Assembly: GCF_900497805.2 (NCBI RefSeq) | Contig: NW_020944311.1 | Span: forward strand, 771,071-835,070 | Source of the DNA: Vombatus ursinus | Taxonomy: Eukaryota; Chordata; Mammalia; Diprotodontia; Vombatidae | DNA length: 64,000 bases | Direction of reading: 5' to 3' | Shown here: positions 10,419-21,850 of the stretch, one piece after another | How positions within the stretch are numbered: the stretch's first letter is position 1 | Layout: each line of letters starts with the position of its first letter | The notes under the pieces: generated by a model | What the model was told of the DNA's origin: nothing | Database searches by the model: none | What the model saw: only the letters and a program-made list of their open reading frames with translations | Translations under genes and position numbers: made by a program

Positions 10419-11448
10419 GCAGATTCTTGCCAAGAAACCCAACTAGGCCAGAGTCTCCTCAAGACTCTCAGTGGGGGGAACTAGGAGGAGGCAAAGCAAT
10501 GTGGAGCAGAACAGATGCCCCCACGCACACACAGTACGTGACCCCCACCCTCCACACCCACCGATCTGTTGTAACGGTGAGGGAGCGCAAGCAAAGGCCC
10601 TTGGGAATTCCTGAGGAGCTAGACTTGACCAAACTACAAGTAGAAGTCAATGCGGAAAAATACAATAGTAATGGCTTGGAGCAGCCAATTTTCCAGAACT
10701 CTCAAGAGGATGATCAGAAAACAATGGAAAGTTCAGAGATGTTTTTTACCTCCTCCCCCAAAGGAAAGCAGACCAAAGCAGCAACTACTGACCCATAGGC
10801 CTACTCTGTCACCCCTATGAAATCAGGAGGATGATCTTGGCCAACTGGGGAAGCTTCTCCTTGCTGGAGACAGAAGAGCAGAGGGAGCGTGGCCATGGGC
10901 CACTGGCTTCCCCTTCAATTCTTCATCTCCTGGCATTCTTGTGGGGAACAAAGGAGGTGATGTATGTAAAGCACTCTAGTGAGCACCACGGAGGCAGCAG
11001 CTTTGGTTATTACTGCCACCATCTTCCAACTGTCCGCGCCAGACCTCATCTTTCCAGGCATAGAACTAACTGAAAAGTGGAGAAAATAGGACATCCTGCT
11101 GCAGCCATTGTGTATAGGGGTCACAAAACAGCCTTTAGTCCTATGGGACAAAGGACAGCTTCAAGGCCCTCCTCCAATGGAGTGGCTCCTCCTTTGTGAC
11201 ATGTGACAAGAATGAAAGCATTTATTTATGCCAGATGTGACCATGGAGTTCATTTGGTTCAGTGATCCCCTCGGAGTCACCACCAATCAACGCAGACAAG
11301 AGGGAGATCACTGGGGTCATGGAAAAGCTGTCCTGCACAGAGGGAAAAGACAAAGAAGAATTCCTGACCGATTGTGCTCCCATTCCCAGAGGACCCTGTG
11401 TTGATTGCATCAAGCCCTGAACACCACCAGGACCAATCTGGAGCACAG
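10419..11448. other. Unassigned sequence with a 123-codon open frame
   Basis: A plus-strand frame at 10427-10798 stays open for 123 codons; its second half (VRERKQRPLGIPEELDLTKL and following) has balanced composition. No known domain, acceptor or donor was seen. It begins inside the end of the purine tract, so it is probably chance. The rest of the stretch shows no recognisable feature. Confidence 0.35.
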
Positions 11449-11633
11449 CTCTTAACAATTTCTGCATTGTGGGCCCCTGGGCAAGCTGGTGAAGTCTATG
11501 GACACCAAACAACATTTTTTTAAATGCATAAAATAAAAAACATAGGATTACAAACCTATCATGCAGAAATACAGTCATTACACTCTTTTTTCAAACAAGT
11601 TCACAGATTGCAGCTTAAGAAGCCCTGCCCCAG
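11449..11633 (+). mobile_element. Non-autonomous hAT-Charlie-type DNA transposon fossil
   Basis: The element runs from CAGCTCTTAACA to CTTAAGAAGCCCTG, with the internal block TAAATGCATAAAATAAAAAA and CATAGGATTACAAA. Both are characteristic of an old mammalian hAT-Charlie MITE group. The same internal block occurs near 33560. The ends form imperfect terminal inverted repeats; no transposase remains. Confidence 0.65.
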
Positions 11634-12019
11634 AAGAATCAACTCAACCATTCACGTTGAATAAAAAATGCACCTCATATTTGTGCTTGGAGTGACAGGA
11701 AGGGAGATCCTGTGTCATGAAATTCCTTTAAATTTGAGGAGTTATGAAGCAAGATTAATTAGCTATGAGGAGCAAGAGAAGATCCAGACGGGCCATGTCT
11801 GGAAAACTCCATGGCGCCCTCAATGATCCCAAGCTGGTCAGGGCCATGAATACCTGCTATCTGATCAGCAATCTTCAGGCAGTTACATGAGCTCAGAAAG
11901 ATCCAAACTGCATGTGATTCAAAGGCAATGGGAAAATGCATAGCAGGCATAAGGACAGCTTGGGCAGGATGAGGCCATAAAGGTCATTCCTCAAGGAATG
12001 GGTCAGCCAAAGTAAGCTA

Positions 12020-12205
12020 CTAACATTCCCCATGTCCCCTCCTGGAAGCATGCCCTACGCTACCCTCCACCCTTGGGCCGCCCTCCCCCCCTTATTCTGC
12101 CTCTAAGCCTTAGGCTCTTCCTTTAAGGCTCAGCTCAGGTACAGGCTTCCCTAATCCTGGCCACTGCCCAGATAGGAAGGTTCTCTCCTTTTTCATGTTG
12201 CCTCG
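12020..12205 (+). mobile_element. L2 fragment
   Basis: CTTTAAGGCTCAGCTCAGG followed by ACAGGCTTCCCTAATCC matches the L2 stretch AAGCTCAGCTCAAG and GAAGCCTTTCCTGA. It runs into the CT microsatellite. Confidence 0.55.
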
Positions 12206-12209
<4 letters not shown>

Positions 12210-12250
<41 letters not shown>

Positions 12251-12256
12251 CCTCTC
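12210..12256. repeat. (CT)n microsatellite at gap edge
   Basis: The CT run is interrupted by one TTCT and continues into unsequenced bases, so its true length is unknown. Confidence 0.92.
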
Positions 12257-13025
12257 NNNNNNNNNNNNNNNNNNNNNNNNNNNNNNNNNNNNNNNNNNNN
12301 NNNNNNNNNNNNNNNNNNNNNNNNNNNNNNNNNNNNNNNNNNNNNNNNNNNNNNNNNNNNNNNNNNNNNNNNNNNNNNNNNNNNNNNNNNNNNNNNNNNN
12401 NNNNNNNNNNNNNNNNNNNNNNNNNNNNNNNNNNNNNNNNNNNNNNNNNNNNNNNNNNNNNNNNNNNNNNNNNNNNNNNNNNNNNNNNNNNNNNNNNNNN
12501 NNNNNNNNNNNNNNNNNNNNNNNNNNNNNNNNNNNNNNNNNNNNNNNNNNNNNNNNNNNNNNNNNNNNNNNNNNNNNNNNNNNNNNNNNNNNNNNNNNNN
12601 NNNNNNNNNNNNNNNNNNNNNNNNNNNNNNNNNNNNNNNNNNNNNNNNNNNNNNNNNNNNNNNNNNNNNNNNNNNNNNNNNNNNNNNNNNNNNNNNNNNN
12701 NNNNNNNNNNNNNNNNNNNNNNNNNNNNNNNNNNNNNNNNNNNNNNNNNNNNNNNNNNNNNNNNNNNNNNNNNNNNNNNNNNNNNNNNNNNNNNNNNNNN
12801 NNNNNNNNNNNNNNNNNNNNNNNNNNNNNNNNNNNNNNNNNNNNNNNNNNNNNNNNNNNNNNNNNNNNNNNNNNNNNNNNNNNNNNNNNNNNNNNNNNNN
12901 NNNNNNNNNNNNNNNNNNNNNNNNNNNNNNNNNNNNNNNNNNNNNNNNNNNNNNNNNNNNNNNNNNNNNNNNNNNNNNNNNNNNNNNNNNNNNNNNNNNN
13001 NNNNNNNNNNNNNNNNNNNNNNNNN
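12257..13025. other. Assembly gap (769 N)
   Basis: All bases are N. The left edge is a CT microsatellite and the right edge is a minisatellite, so the missing DNA is probably tandemly repeated. Any open frame spanning it is meaningless. Confidence 0.99.
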
Positions 13026-13111
13026 TGACTCTGACCCCACCTTGGTCTTCGTACCCTTGACTCTGACCCCACTTTGGCCCTCTTCCCCTGACTCTGACCC
13101 TACTTCACAGC
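13026..13111. repeat. 31-32-bp minisatellite, about 2.7 copies visible
   Basis: The start TGACTCTGACCCCAC recurs at 13026, 13058 and 13089, with related intervening sequence. The array begins exactly at the gap edge, so more copies probably lie in the gap. Confidence 0.85.
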
Positions 13112-14254
13112 TATAAACACGAACCATAGATGAGAGAGCAAAAGCACAGGAGCTTTAAAGCCAACGTGAGGTCACAGGGTGAAGCACTCAGTGTATCCTC
13201 TACAAAGCCAGGAGGAGGCCTCTGATCTGCAGGTATTCCACAAGTACCATGGGCACCATCACCTCCTTCACAACAATGAAATTCAACTACCTACCACCCT
13301 CCTCAAATTCCTGCACAAGCGTCCTCCTCACTTAATCCGACCTTCTTTTTTTCAGTTTCTCTCCCAGATCTTACTAACACGTCTGACCCTCTTCGTCCCT
13401 CTATCCTTCAAACTTTCCTCCTTCCCTTGGCTTCTGTGACTGACTTAGTCCTACCTACCCCAAGGTAAAACAGGGACCATTGGCCTGGAGTCACAGGAAG
13501 GCAGATCGGAATGTAAGGGAAAATTTCCTACCAACTATGATTTTTTTAGAAATGCATAAAAGCTTCAAATGCATTCTCAAATGTGACTATCATATTGTAG
13601 GGGCAGATGCAATCTGTTGTGTACAAGGCACTGAGGACACACAAACTTCAAAGGACAGTCCCTGCCCCCAAAGAGCTTATCATCTACTGGGGAGGCAGGG
13701 TGAGGGAGGGAAGATGCCACACGAATAAGTGTGCATGTGGAATGGGGCAAAAGAGGAGGTAGATAACAGCCCCAGGAAAACCTGAGACAAGAAAATCAGG
13801 CAGAAAGGCCAGAGGCAAATGGAGAGCGTAACCACGGAGCTCAGTCCCTTTGGCCCAACGGGAGCCCATGGCCAAGACCACCTTCATCCCTCCCCTCGCT
13901 TCCTGTACCTCAGCCCATCACCTACCAGCCCCTCCCTGACAGCCCCAAGGTCCATGTCACCAAACTTCCCAATCTCATGACTCCACCAAGCCCTCTAACT
14001 TCCTTTCCACACACCCCCCCAAACCACCCACAAGCTCAACCATGCTTTGGACTTTGGCATTACCAATGGCAGTTATTCCACCTCAAAAACCCAAACTCTG
14101 AAAGGCCCCACCCAATGTCCTATCTTTCTATCTCTCCCCACCACCACCCACATACCCCTACTGAACCCGACCTGGTGTCTCAATGCTCCTAGTTCCTCAC
14201 TTCCCTATATATGGGCTCTAGGTTCTGGTCCAAACACCCTACTTGCTAGCTCCC
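13112..14254. other. Mostly unassigned sequence with an L2-like scrap
   Basis: No exon was recognised. CAGTCCCTGCCCCCAAAGAG at 13657-13676, with GCTTATCATCTA after it, matches the minus-strand L2 3' end, so a worn L2 piece lies at about 13610-13700. Open frames at 14047-14481 and elsewhere have no known domain. Confidence 0.4.
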
Positions 14255-14880
14255 CATACATCACAGTCTACGCAGCACAAGATGGAGGCTGGCTCCCACC
14301 CCAATACCTGAAATGCTCTCCTGCCTTCCCTCTGTCTCTTGGAGCTTCTTCTCCATCTCTGTCTCCTTATTATTTACTTGTTTCAGCTGTGTCCCACTCT
14401 TCACAATCCCATTTCTTGGCAAAGATCATGGAGGGGTTTGCCATTTCCTTCTCTAAATCATTTGACAGACAAGAAAACTGAGGCAAACAGGGTGAAGTGA
14501 CTTGCCCAGGGTCACACAGCTAGTGAGTATCTGAGGCCACATTTGAATTCAGGACGATGAGTCTTCCTGACTCCAGGCCCAATGCTCTAGCCACTGAGCC
14601 ACCTAACTGCCCCCTTGGAACCCCCAGGTCTGTTCAAAGCTCAGCTCAAATGCCCTCTGCAACATGAAGTGTGTCCTCCAGCCAATGTGCTGAATGCTTT
14701 CTTCTGCCCGAATTACTCTGCGCTTCCACTGTAACTCTGTCAACATGTCATTCCTCACCCTGCCTCCACTCACTGAGGCCAAGGCCTCCTTCCACTACTG
14801 TCTTTGTAGGCCCGGCACCCAGCACGCTGCTTGGCATACCAGAGGCACTGGTTGAATCGAAGTGAGGTGAATTCCTCAAA
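14255..14880 (+). mobile_element. L2 copy split by a SINE
   Basis: L2 sequence (CTGAAATGCTCTCCTGCC) reaches about 14345. It resumes at 14614 with CTTGGAACCCCC, GCTCAGCTCAAATGCC, and a terminal GCTTGGCATACCAGAGGCAC. The RTE-type SINE at about 14364-14613 interrupts it. CTTGGA occurs on both sides and may be the remnant of a target-site duplication. Confidence 0.65.
14364..14613 (-). mobile_element. RTE-tailed SINE
   Basis: Its minus-strand order is a tRNA-related head (here CCACTGAGCCACCTAACTGC), the ACACAGCTAG and CAAGTCAC core, then the RTE-type tail (GGCAAACC and ACTCTTCAC blocks on the plus strand). This is the standard layout of marsupial SINEs thought to be mobilised by RTE. Confidence 0.82.
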
Positions 14881-16530
14881 CCAATGACCAAATGAACGAT
14901 CCACTGACCTGTTCCCAGTCCTCTCCATGCTAGAATCTTCTGCAATATTGACTGTTTTCACCTTCTTGTGGCCCGCCCCTCCCGCTGCTGCCCTGGGAGA
15001 GCCTATGTCCTCCTTGGGCTCCACCTCCCATCTTCATGATTTCCATTCTCCTCTAACACCTCGGACGCAGGGATCTCCAAGCACAAAGTCAGGCCTCCAA
15101 GGTGTCCGCTCTTTGCTCCAGCTCCTGCCAGGGCACACTGTCAGGACTAGCTTTGTGTGACTGCCCATGACAGGACTGCTTGGGACGGCCCCTGGGTCCC
15201 AAATCAATCACCAGGCAGAACTTGAAATTCCATCTGCAGAACTTTCTTCCTTTTGTCATCACAAACATTTGCCTTGAAGATGCCAACACCTCCAAGAGGA
15301 ATCAATCAATAAGTATTACGCAGTGCCCACTCTGGTGCCAGGCCCACAAATAAACCATTACATCAGTCATTCCCCTGTGACTATCTTCTGAGGGGGAAAT
15401 GGCAAGGGCTACAAGTATTTTAAGTACATTTTTACAGCCACCCCCACAGACCTCGAGAACAGAGAGGTATGAAGAGCAATGAATTCATTAACATGAGAAG
15501 CTAGCTGCTTAATAGCTAAGCTAGGAGAGGACAGAACTCCTGAATAGGGCCTGAGCCTAGAGGAAAGAAGCTCTGGATTGAAAATGGAAGAGAAGGCAGG
15601 CCCAGGTTGAGCTGGGAGGCCAAAGAAGACTTAGAGAAGTAGCCTCTGGCCAGAGCCTGTGAAAAATCACCAGATTTAGGCAATGAGTGAAAAGGGAAAA
15701 TAAAGTACCTGGGTCAGACCGAGCGATGATGTTCCTGGACCAACTCCTGCAGCCAGACGGGTAGGACTGACTGCGAGGGTGGCTCTGCCCAGGGCATGGG
15801 AATAGGATGGCCAGCTCAACACGTTCAACCTCATACTGTGTGCTGGAAGTTTTGAGTGGGGCTGATGTTAGTGGACCTCAAATCCTCAAATTGACTTACG
15901 TGTGTCCACTGGACTGACTAGGACGTTTTGAATTAGAATGCTCCAGATGGGGTGGGAGAAAGGAGGAGGGCTGGAAAAGCTAGTAATAGAATGGGGGGCA
16001 GCTACAATTTCATGCCCTCGGCCTTTGAAAAAGAAAACTTTTCCCTACGCTCACAGTCCAGTCCCGTGGTACCCTGGAGAGTTGGCTGCAGAAGTGTCCA
16101 AGAGCTGAGATCTGCCAAAGAACATGCAGGTGCAGATGCCAAGGAGGAGCTGGCTTTATCACACACCTGATTTCCACCCTCATGCTCACCAAGGCAAATT
16201 GCTTCCTCCTGTACACCCAGACCCTATATTTTAAAAACCTCGCACAGGGATGGATGGACCTGAATCAAATCAATTGAAATCTCTAATCAGAAAGCTTCCA
16301 TTCAATTCCTCGGTCCACAGAGCATCTTCTCCTGGCCTAACATAACCTTACTCGACGATATTCCCAGCTCAGAGAAAGATGGGAGCTGCATCCGAAAGGC
16401 CTCCTTTCCCAAGTAAGGGCAACCATTTCGCACTTTTCAGACTAAACCTTCAGCTACAGCAGAAAACGATGCCCTGCTTTGGCAAATCCAGTTTTACAAC
16501 TTTGCTTTGGCAAACCAACCGAAGATAGAG
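14881..16530. other. Mostly unassigned sequence
   Basis: No exon was recognised. An L2 3' end scrap in minus orientation (AATCAATCAATAAGTATTA, then GTGCCAGGCCCACA) lies at about 15299-15355, followed by a MIR-like remnant to about 15480. The remainder is unassigned. Confidence 0.4.
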
Positions 16531-19500
16531 GAAGGGAGCCAAGATGGCAAATTAGAGGCAATCCAGTTAAACTCAACATTTCCCTCCAAAGAACTTTAAA
16601 ATAATGCCTTAAATCAAATTCTGGAGTGGCAGAGCCAACAAAAGGTCAGGATGAGACATTTTTCTAGCCTACGAAAACTTAGGAGGTCAGCAGAGTGGAA
16701 GCCTGTCTGGAGCCCACACAAGTGGCTCAGTCCAGAAACAGTAACGGGGTCAGAAAAATGATCAGAAAGAGATTATAAGGGACCCTTTGCTGGCACTGGG
16801 TATGGCTGGCACTGACTGGCAATTCTATTGCCCATATGAAGTTCTGGCTCACAACTCCAGGGCCGAGAGGAGCACTAATACTAGCGTTTTGCCGCAGGTG
16901 CCCTTCTTAGGTAAAGACCAGAACACAGGCCAAGAGAGCAGACCACACCTCTTCCAGGATAACACCATCTTGGAAGCACTGAAAACTTGCAGACCCCCAG
17001 AACAAGCTCTGAAAGCAGCAGCACAAAAAAGACCGAAGCTTGGCACAGTGCCTCCCCACCCCCAAGTGAGTAGAGCCCAATTTTAACCTAAAGTTCAAGT
17101 AAAGAAACAGGCTGGGAAAATAAACAAACAAACAAAAAAAAACCAGCTTGACCATAAAAAGTTACTACGGCTGCAGGGAAGACCAAGACATAAACCCAGA
17201 AGAAGACAATGATGTGAAAACAGATACAAGCAAAGCCTCAAAGAAAAATGCTATGCATACTGAAGCACATTATTTTCTCTTTTTTTCCCTTTCTCACGGT
17301 TTTTCTCATTTGTTCTGATTCTTCTTTCACAACATGACTAATGTGGAAATATGTTTAATATGATTGTACATGTATAGTCTATATCAGATTACATGCCATC
17401 TTAGGGATGGGGGAGGGGAGAGAGAAAAAATTTGGAACTCAAAATCTTATAAAAGTGAATGTTGAAAACTATCTTTACATGTAATTGGAAAAAATAAAAT
17501 AGTATTAAAGAAAAAGAAAAAAGAAAAATGCTAATTGGACCCGAACCCAACAAGAATTCCTGAAAGAGTTCAAGAAAGACATAAGAGTGGTAGAGGAAAA
17601 ATTGGGAAAAGAAATGAGAATGATGCAAGAAAATGATGAAAAGAGAATTAACAGCTTGGCAAAAGAGGCACAAAAATCACTGAAGAAAAGAACTCTTTTA
17701 AAAGCAGAAATGACCAAATGGAAAAAAGAGATACCAAAGTTCAATGAAGAAAATAATTCCTTAAGAATCAGAATTCCGCAAGTGGATGACTCCATGAGAC
17801 ATCAAAAAACGATCAAACAAAGTCAAAAGAATTTTAAAAAATAGAAGAAAATGTGAAATATCTCATTGGAAAAAGAACTTACCTGAAAAATAGATTGAGG
17901 AGAAATAATTTAAGAATTATTGGACTACCTGAAAGCCATGATCCAAAAAAGAGCCTATATATCATCTTTCAAGAAATTATTAAGGAAAATTGCCCCAATA
18001 TCTTAGGATCTAGAGGGTAAAATAAAAACTGGAAGAATCCACTGATCTCCTCCTGAAAGAGATCTCCAAATGAAAACTCCCAGAAATACTATTGCCATAT
18101 TGCAGAGCTCCCAAGTAAGAAAATATTGCAAGCAGACAGAAAGAAATAATTCAAACATCATGGAGTCACAGTCAGAATCACATAAGATTTAGCAGCTTCC
18201 ATGTTAAAGAAGAAGAAGACTTAGAATATGACATTCTGGAGGACAAAGGATCTAGGATTCCGACCAAGAATAACCTACCCAACAAAACTGCATATAATCC
18301 TTCGGGGGGGGGGGCGGGGAGAGAATAGGTATTTAATCAAATAGAGGACTTCTAATAATTCCTGATGAAAAGACCTGCACTGAATAGAAAATTTGACATT
18401 CAAACAGAAGACTCAAGAGAAGAAATGGGAGGGGAAGGAGATAAGAGATATGAAGGAAGGGGGATGATAAAACGGAGGGCAGGTTTAGGGAAGCAGTGGT
18501 CAGAAACAAAATAGAGTTTTGAGGAGTTACGGGATAAGAAGAGGAAAATAGGATGGATGGAAACACACAGTTAGTAACTATAACTGTGAACATGAATGGG
18601 ATGAGCCCATCTGTAAAAGGGAAGCAGATAACAGAATGGATTAGAAACCAGAATCCAACAATTTGTTGTTTACAAGAGACATACTTGAAACAGAAAGACA
18701 CACAGAGAATTAAAATACAGGGCTGGAGCAGAATCTATTCTGCTTCAGCTGAACTTTAAAAAAAGGCAGGGGTAGCAATCATGATCTCAGACAAATCAAA
18801 AGCAAAAACAGACCTGATGAAAAGAGATAATTACATTTTGCTGAAAGGTACCATAGACAATGAAATAACATCAAAAATTTTTACAGCAAGTTTCTCTGAT
18901 AAAATCTCGTTTCTCAAATCTATAATGAGCATAGAAGTGAGTCAAATTTATAAAAATAAGAGCCATTCCCCAATTGATAAATGGTCAAAGGATATAAAGT
19001 GGTCATTTTCAAAAGAAATCAAAGCTAACTATACTTATATGAAAAAAATGCTCTAGATCACTACTAATTAGAGAAAAGGCTAAGGTAAAACAACTTGAGG
19101 GACCACCTCACACCTATCAGAAATGACAAATGCTGGCAGGGATGAGGGAAAATATGTACACTAATGAACTGTTGGTAGAGTAGTGAACTGGCCCAACCAT
19201 TCTGAAGAACAATTTTCAACTAGGCCCAAAGGGCTATAAAACTCTGCATACTCTTTGCCCAGCAATACCACTACTAGGTCTGCAACACAAAGAGATTAAA
19301 GAAAAAGGAAAAGGACCTATATATATATAAAAATATTTCTAGCAGCTCTTTTTGTGGTGGCAAAGAAATAAAAACTAAGGGGAATGGCTGAACAAGTTGT
19401 GGCATATGATTGTGATAGGGTACTATTTTGCTGTGGGAAATGATGAACAAGGTAGTGTTTCAGAACAACATAAAAAGACCTATGAGACCTGATGCAAAGT

Positions 19501-19860
19501 GAAGTGAGAAGAACCAGGAGATCACTGTGCACAATAACAGCAATGTTGGATGATGATCAACTGGGAAAGAGTTGGCTACTCTGATCAATACAACTAAAGG
19601 ACTCATGATGAAAAAATGCTCTCCACCTCCAGAGAGAGAACTGATGAACTCTGAGTGCAAACGGAAGTCTAATTTTCTCACTTTTAGTTTTTTTGCAATA
19701 TGGCTAATGTGGAAATCTGTTTTGCCTGACTTTACATATATAATTGATGTCGTATTGTTTGCCTTCTCAGTGAGTGGGGGAAGGATGGGAGGGAAAGAAA
19801 GAATTTGGAACTCAAACTTGAAAAAGAAAAAAACTTTAAAAATAAATAAATAATTTTTTG
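16531..19860 (+). mobile_element. L1 with 5' UTR, ORF1 and ORF2 ends, internally deleted
   Basis: The copy begins with GGGAGCCAAGATGGCAAATT, a typical L1 5' UTR start. The ORF1 coiled-coil region survives at 17587-17844 (KLGKEMRMMQENDEKRINSL). The ORF2 endonuclease N-terminus is at 18553-18759 (MDGNTQLVTITVNMNGMSPS and CCLQETYLK, matching the LNINGL and CCIQETHL motifs). Near 18870-18890 the frame jumps to the ORF2 C-terminal region (PIDKWSKDIKWSFSKE), so the reverse-transcriptase core is deleted. The C-terminus, 3' UTR and A-rich tail follow to about 19860. Numerous stops show that it is dead. A second L1 is nested at 17253-17519. Confidence 0.88.
17253..17519 (+). mobile_element. Nested 5'-truncated L1 3' end with 13-bp TSD
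   Basis: A 267-bp L1 3' UTR copy (CATGACTAATGTGGAAATAT, then the GGGGGAGGGGAGAG tract and A-tail) interrupts the larger L1. Both flanks carry AAAGAAAAATGCT exactly (17240-17252 and 17520-17532). The perfect duplication shows that a later insertion used the older L1 as target. Confidence 0.93.
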
Positions 19861-19884
19861 GAAATTTGAAAAAGAAAAAAGAAA

Positions 19885-20090
19885 ACTAACTAAAATGGGT
19901 CAGACTTAAAATGTCAGAGCTTGAAGGGACCTTGGATATCTTCATTCAAAAAAGGGAACCTGGGGCCCTCAGCAGTAAAGTGACTTGCCCCTAGTTGCAC
20001 AGCAAATTAATAGCAAAGAAAAACGCCCGAAACCAGACATCTTGCCTCTTGAGCTGTCACCACTGTACCACACTGCCTTAAGTCATGGGG
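19885..20090 (-). mobile_element. MIR-type SINE fragment
   Basis: GAGCTTGAAGGGACCTTGG, then AAAGTGACTTGCCC, then a degraded end with ACCACTGTACCACACTGCC match the reverse complement of a MIR/THER1 SINE. Confidence 0.55.
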
Positions 20091-21340
20091 AAGTGAAATG
20101 GTGCCAATTAACATTAAATCATGTATTCTTCAGGGAGCTATATGCCTATTTATAGAGATGGCCTGGAATAGTAAGTAAGAATGTTGGATTTCTCATTGGG
20201 AAAATGTGGATTCAGATCCTCCTTCTAACAGTAGCTACAATTCTAGGCCCCAAGTCAACCTCACCATGGCTCAGGCTTATCTCCTAACCCCAGCCAGGCT
20301 ATCTGTACTGGTGAGTTTACCCAGCTAGAGTAATCAATCCTACAGCCTTTGGTTAATTGCCATATATTTGTCTAGTACTATCACAACAAGTCAACATCAG
20401 GTGAGTACGAGGCCCTCTAGATCTTGGCTTGGGGAGGGGGGAAGAGTGATGCTCCACCAATGTTTGCTTTCCTCTTCCTGTTTACTCTCAACAAGAAAAG
20501 GCAGGCCCATCACATTTCCCACATGATCTCCCAATTTAGCCTCAATTGGTCTAAAGGAGGAAAACATCCTTCTTTCCCCCGCCCCACAAACTTGTAAAAG
20601 CAGCTGTTACTGTTGATGCTGGCTTCCCACATGTAGAGTCGGGACCTCTGGAGTCCAAGCCCCGGCAGGGCCTTCACTCAGCTTCCAAGGGCAGCTGGCA
20701 TTTCCTGGCTGCCTCTCCTCAGCCCAGCCCAGGCTTGGCAAGGATGGCAGAATGCTGACTGCACCCTCCCCACTCCACCCCACCCCTGGGTTCAAGCCCA
20801 GCTTCTTTAGCATGAACCCCATGAACATGATGAAGGACAGGGCCATGACAAGGAGCCACATCTGGCTCACAAGGTGGCACAGTTTACAGGACTGCTCTAC
20901 CCTAAAAGTCTCTAGCTGGAAGCCACAATCCTCTATCCTATGATATCTTTGTACTTTGATGTAATGAAAAATGATTCGAATTTAGGCTGTTTTGATATAA
21001 AGTAGGTTAACAACATTTAAACACCGAAATTGTTACCTTTTAAATATTTTAATATGCATAGCCACCAGTAACCTTTAACACCCTCAATCACTGGAATCTT
21101 AAAAAAATAAAAGTGTGCCATCACTATCAGGCCTAATTTCCACACACGGAGTATGTACTCCATGACCTGCTATGCCTGGGACCACCCACTCCTCCACCCT
21201 AGGTGTACTGCAGCCATCCCTCAATGAAGGTCCCAAACCACCTGGGCACCTTCTCATCTCACAGTATCCTAGCATGCAGTTCCCCCCGGCAAGTCTAAGC
21301 TCCAATCCTCTACCAAAACTTCACCCAATGGGCTGGAGGC
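20091..21340. other. Unassigned sequence with a small hydrophobic open frame
   Basis: The minus frame 20607-20870 begins MSQMWLLVMALSFIMFMGFM and could form one membrane segment, but splice sites are weak and no family is recognised. The AT-rich block at about 20940-21110 is unlike its neighbours and matches no repeat I know. The remainder is unassigned. Confidence 0.35.
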
Positions 21341-21547
21341 CTGCCTTTTACCTCAGGAAGACCAGCATGGCAGCACTGAGGCAATCCATATTTGGCTCCC
21401 ATCTCTGAGGAGCCGCCCCACCTCTTCCAAGCCCCCGCTGCAACATCATGATGAATACCCACACAGCATCACTGAAAATATCCTGGTGTTAAAGTGACCG
21501 GCTCTCAGAGCATTAAGCAGTCTGAGATAATCAGGACACGTACATAC

Positions 21548-21630
21548 TTGACCTCCTCCATGGCAAGCAGATGCCTGCCCATCTGCAGCACCTGTCCAAT
21601 GCTGATCAACTCCAAGGGTGCTGCGCCCAG
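21548..21630 (-). CDS. Weak candidate internal exon of an unrecognised gene
   Basis: On the minus strand a branch-like TGACTAAAC and an acceptor ending CATATCTGTAG precede an 83-bp block, which ends at the donor CAA|GTATGT. From the first base the frame reads LGAAPLELISIGQVLQMGRH and then LLAMEEVK. It is amphipathic and protein-like, and it is bounded upstream by an in-frame stop formed by the acceptor TAG itself. The polypyrimidine tract is poor and the exon's last base is A rather than G. It lies in the same orientation as the 4762-4836 exon, between it and the CpG island. It may equally be chance or an old pseudogene scrap. Confidence 0.25.
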
Positions 21631-21724
21631 CTACAGATATGGTGTTTAGTCACTTTGTCCAATGCAGACAGTTAGATCCATCACTTTTTCATTGCCACGG
21701 ATTTTACTGAGGCTATCATCATTA

Positions 21725-21850
21725 TTATTAGACTTCTGGGCTTCAATTTCATCACATATAAATAGGGATAAGAACCCTTGCCTACCTCATGGGGGAAGTG
21801 AGAAGAACGCTTGGGGAAAACCTGCAAGCCATAGAGAAATGGAACCATTA
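21725..21850 (+). mobile_element. MIR-type SINE 3' half
   Basis: CTGGGCTTCAATTTCATCAC, then GGATAAGAACCCTTGCCTAC and CTCATGGGGG resemble the MIR stretch from CTCAGTTTCCTCATC through CCTACCTCATAGGG. Confidence 0.5.

Noticed and set aside
9760-10462. Minus-strand open frames of 147-218 codons rich in Ser, Leu and Phe
   Set aside because: They are translations of a purine-only microsatellite; the same happens at 54185-54664. No real protein is indicated.
12110-13127. Open frames of 277-330 codons across the first gap
   Set aside because: Most of the length is N, with flanking CT and minisatellite repeats.
21345-21413. Further small exon downstream of the 21548-21630 candidate
   Set aside because: A donor (CTGAG|GTAAAA) and an acceptor-like CTCCTCAG exist, but both frames are short, the intron would be about 135 bp, and the pyrimidine tract is poor.
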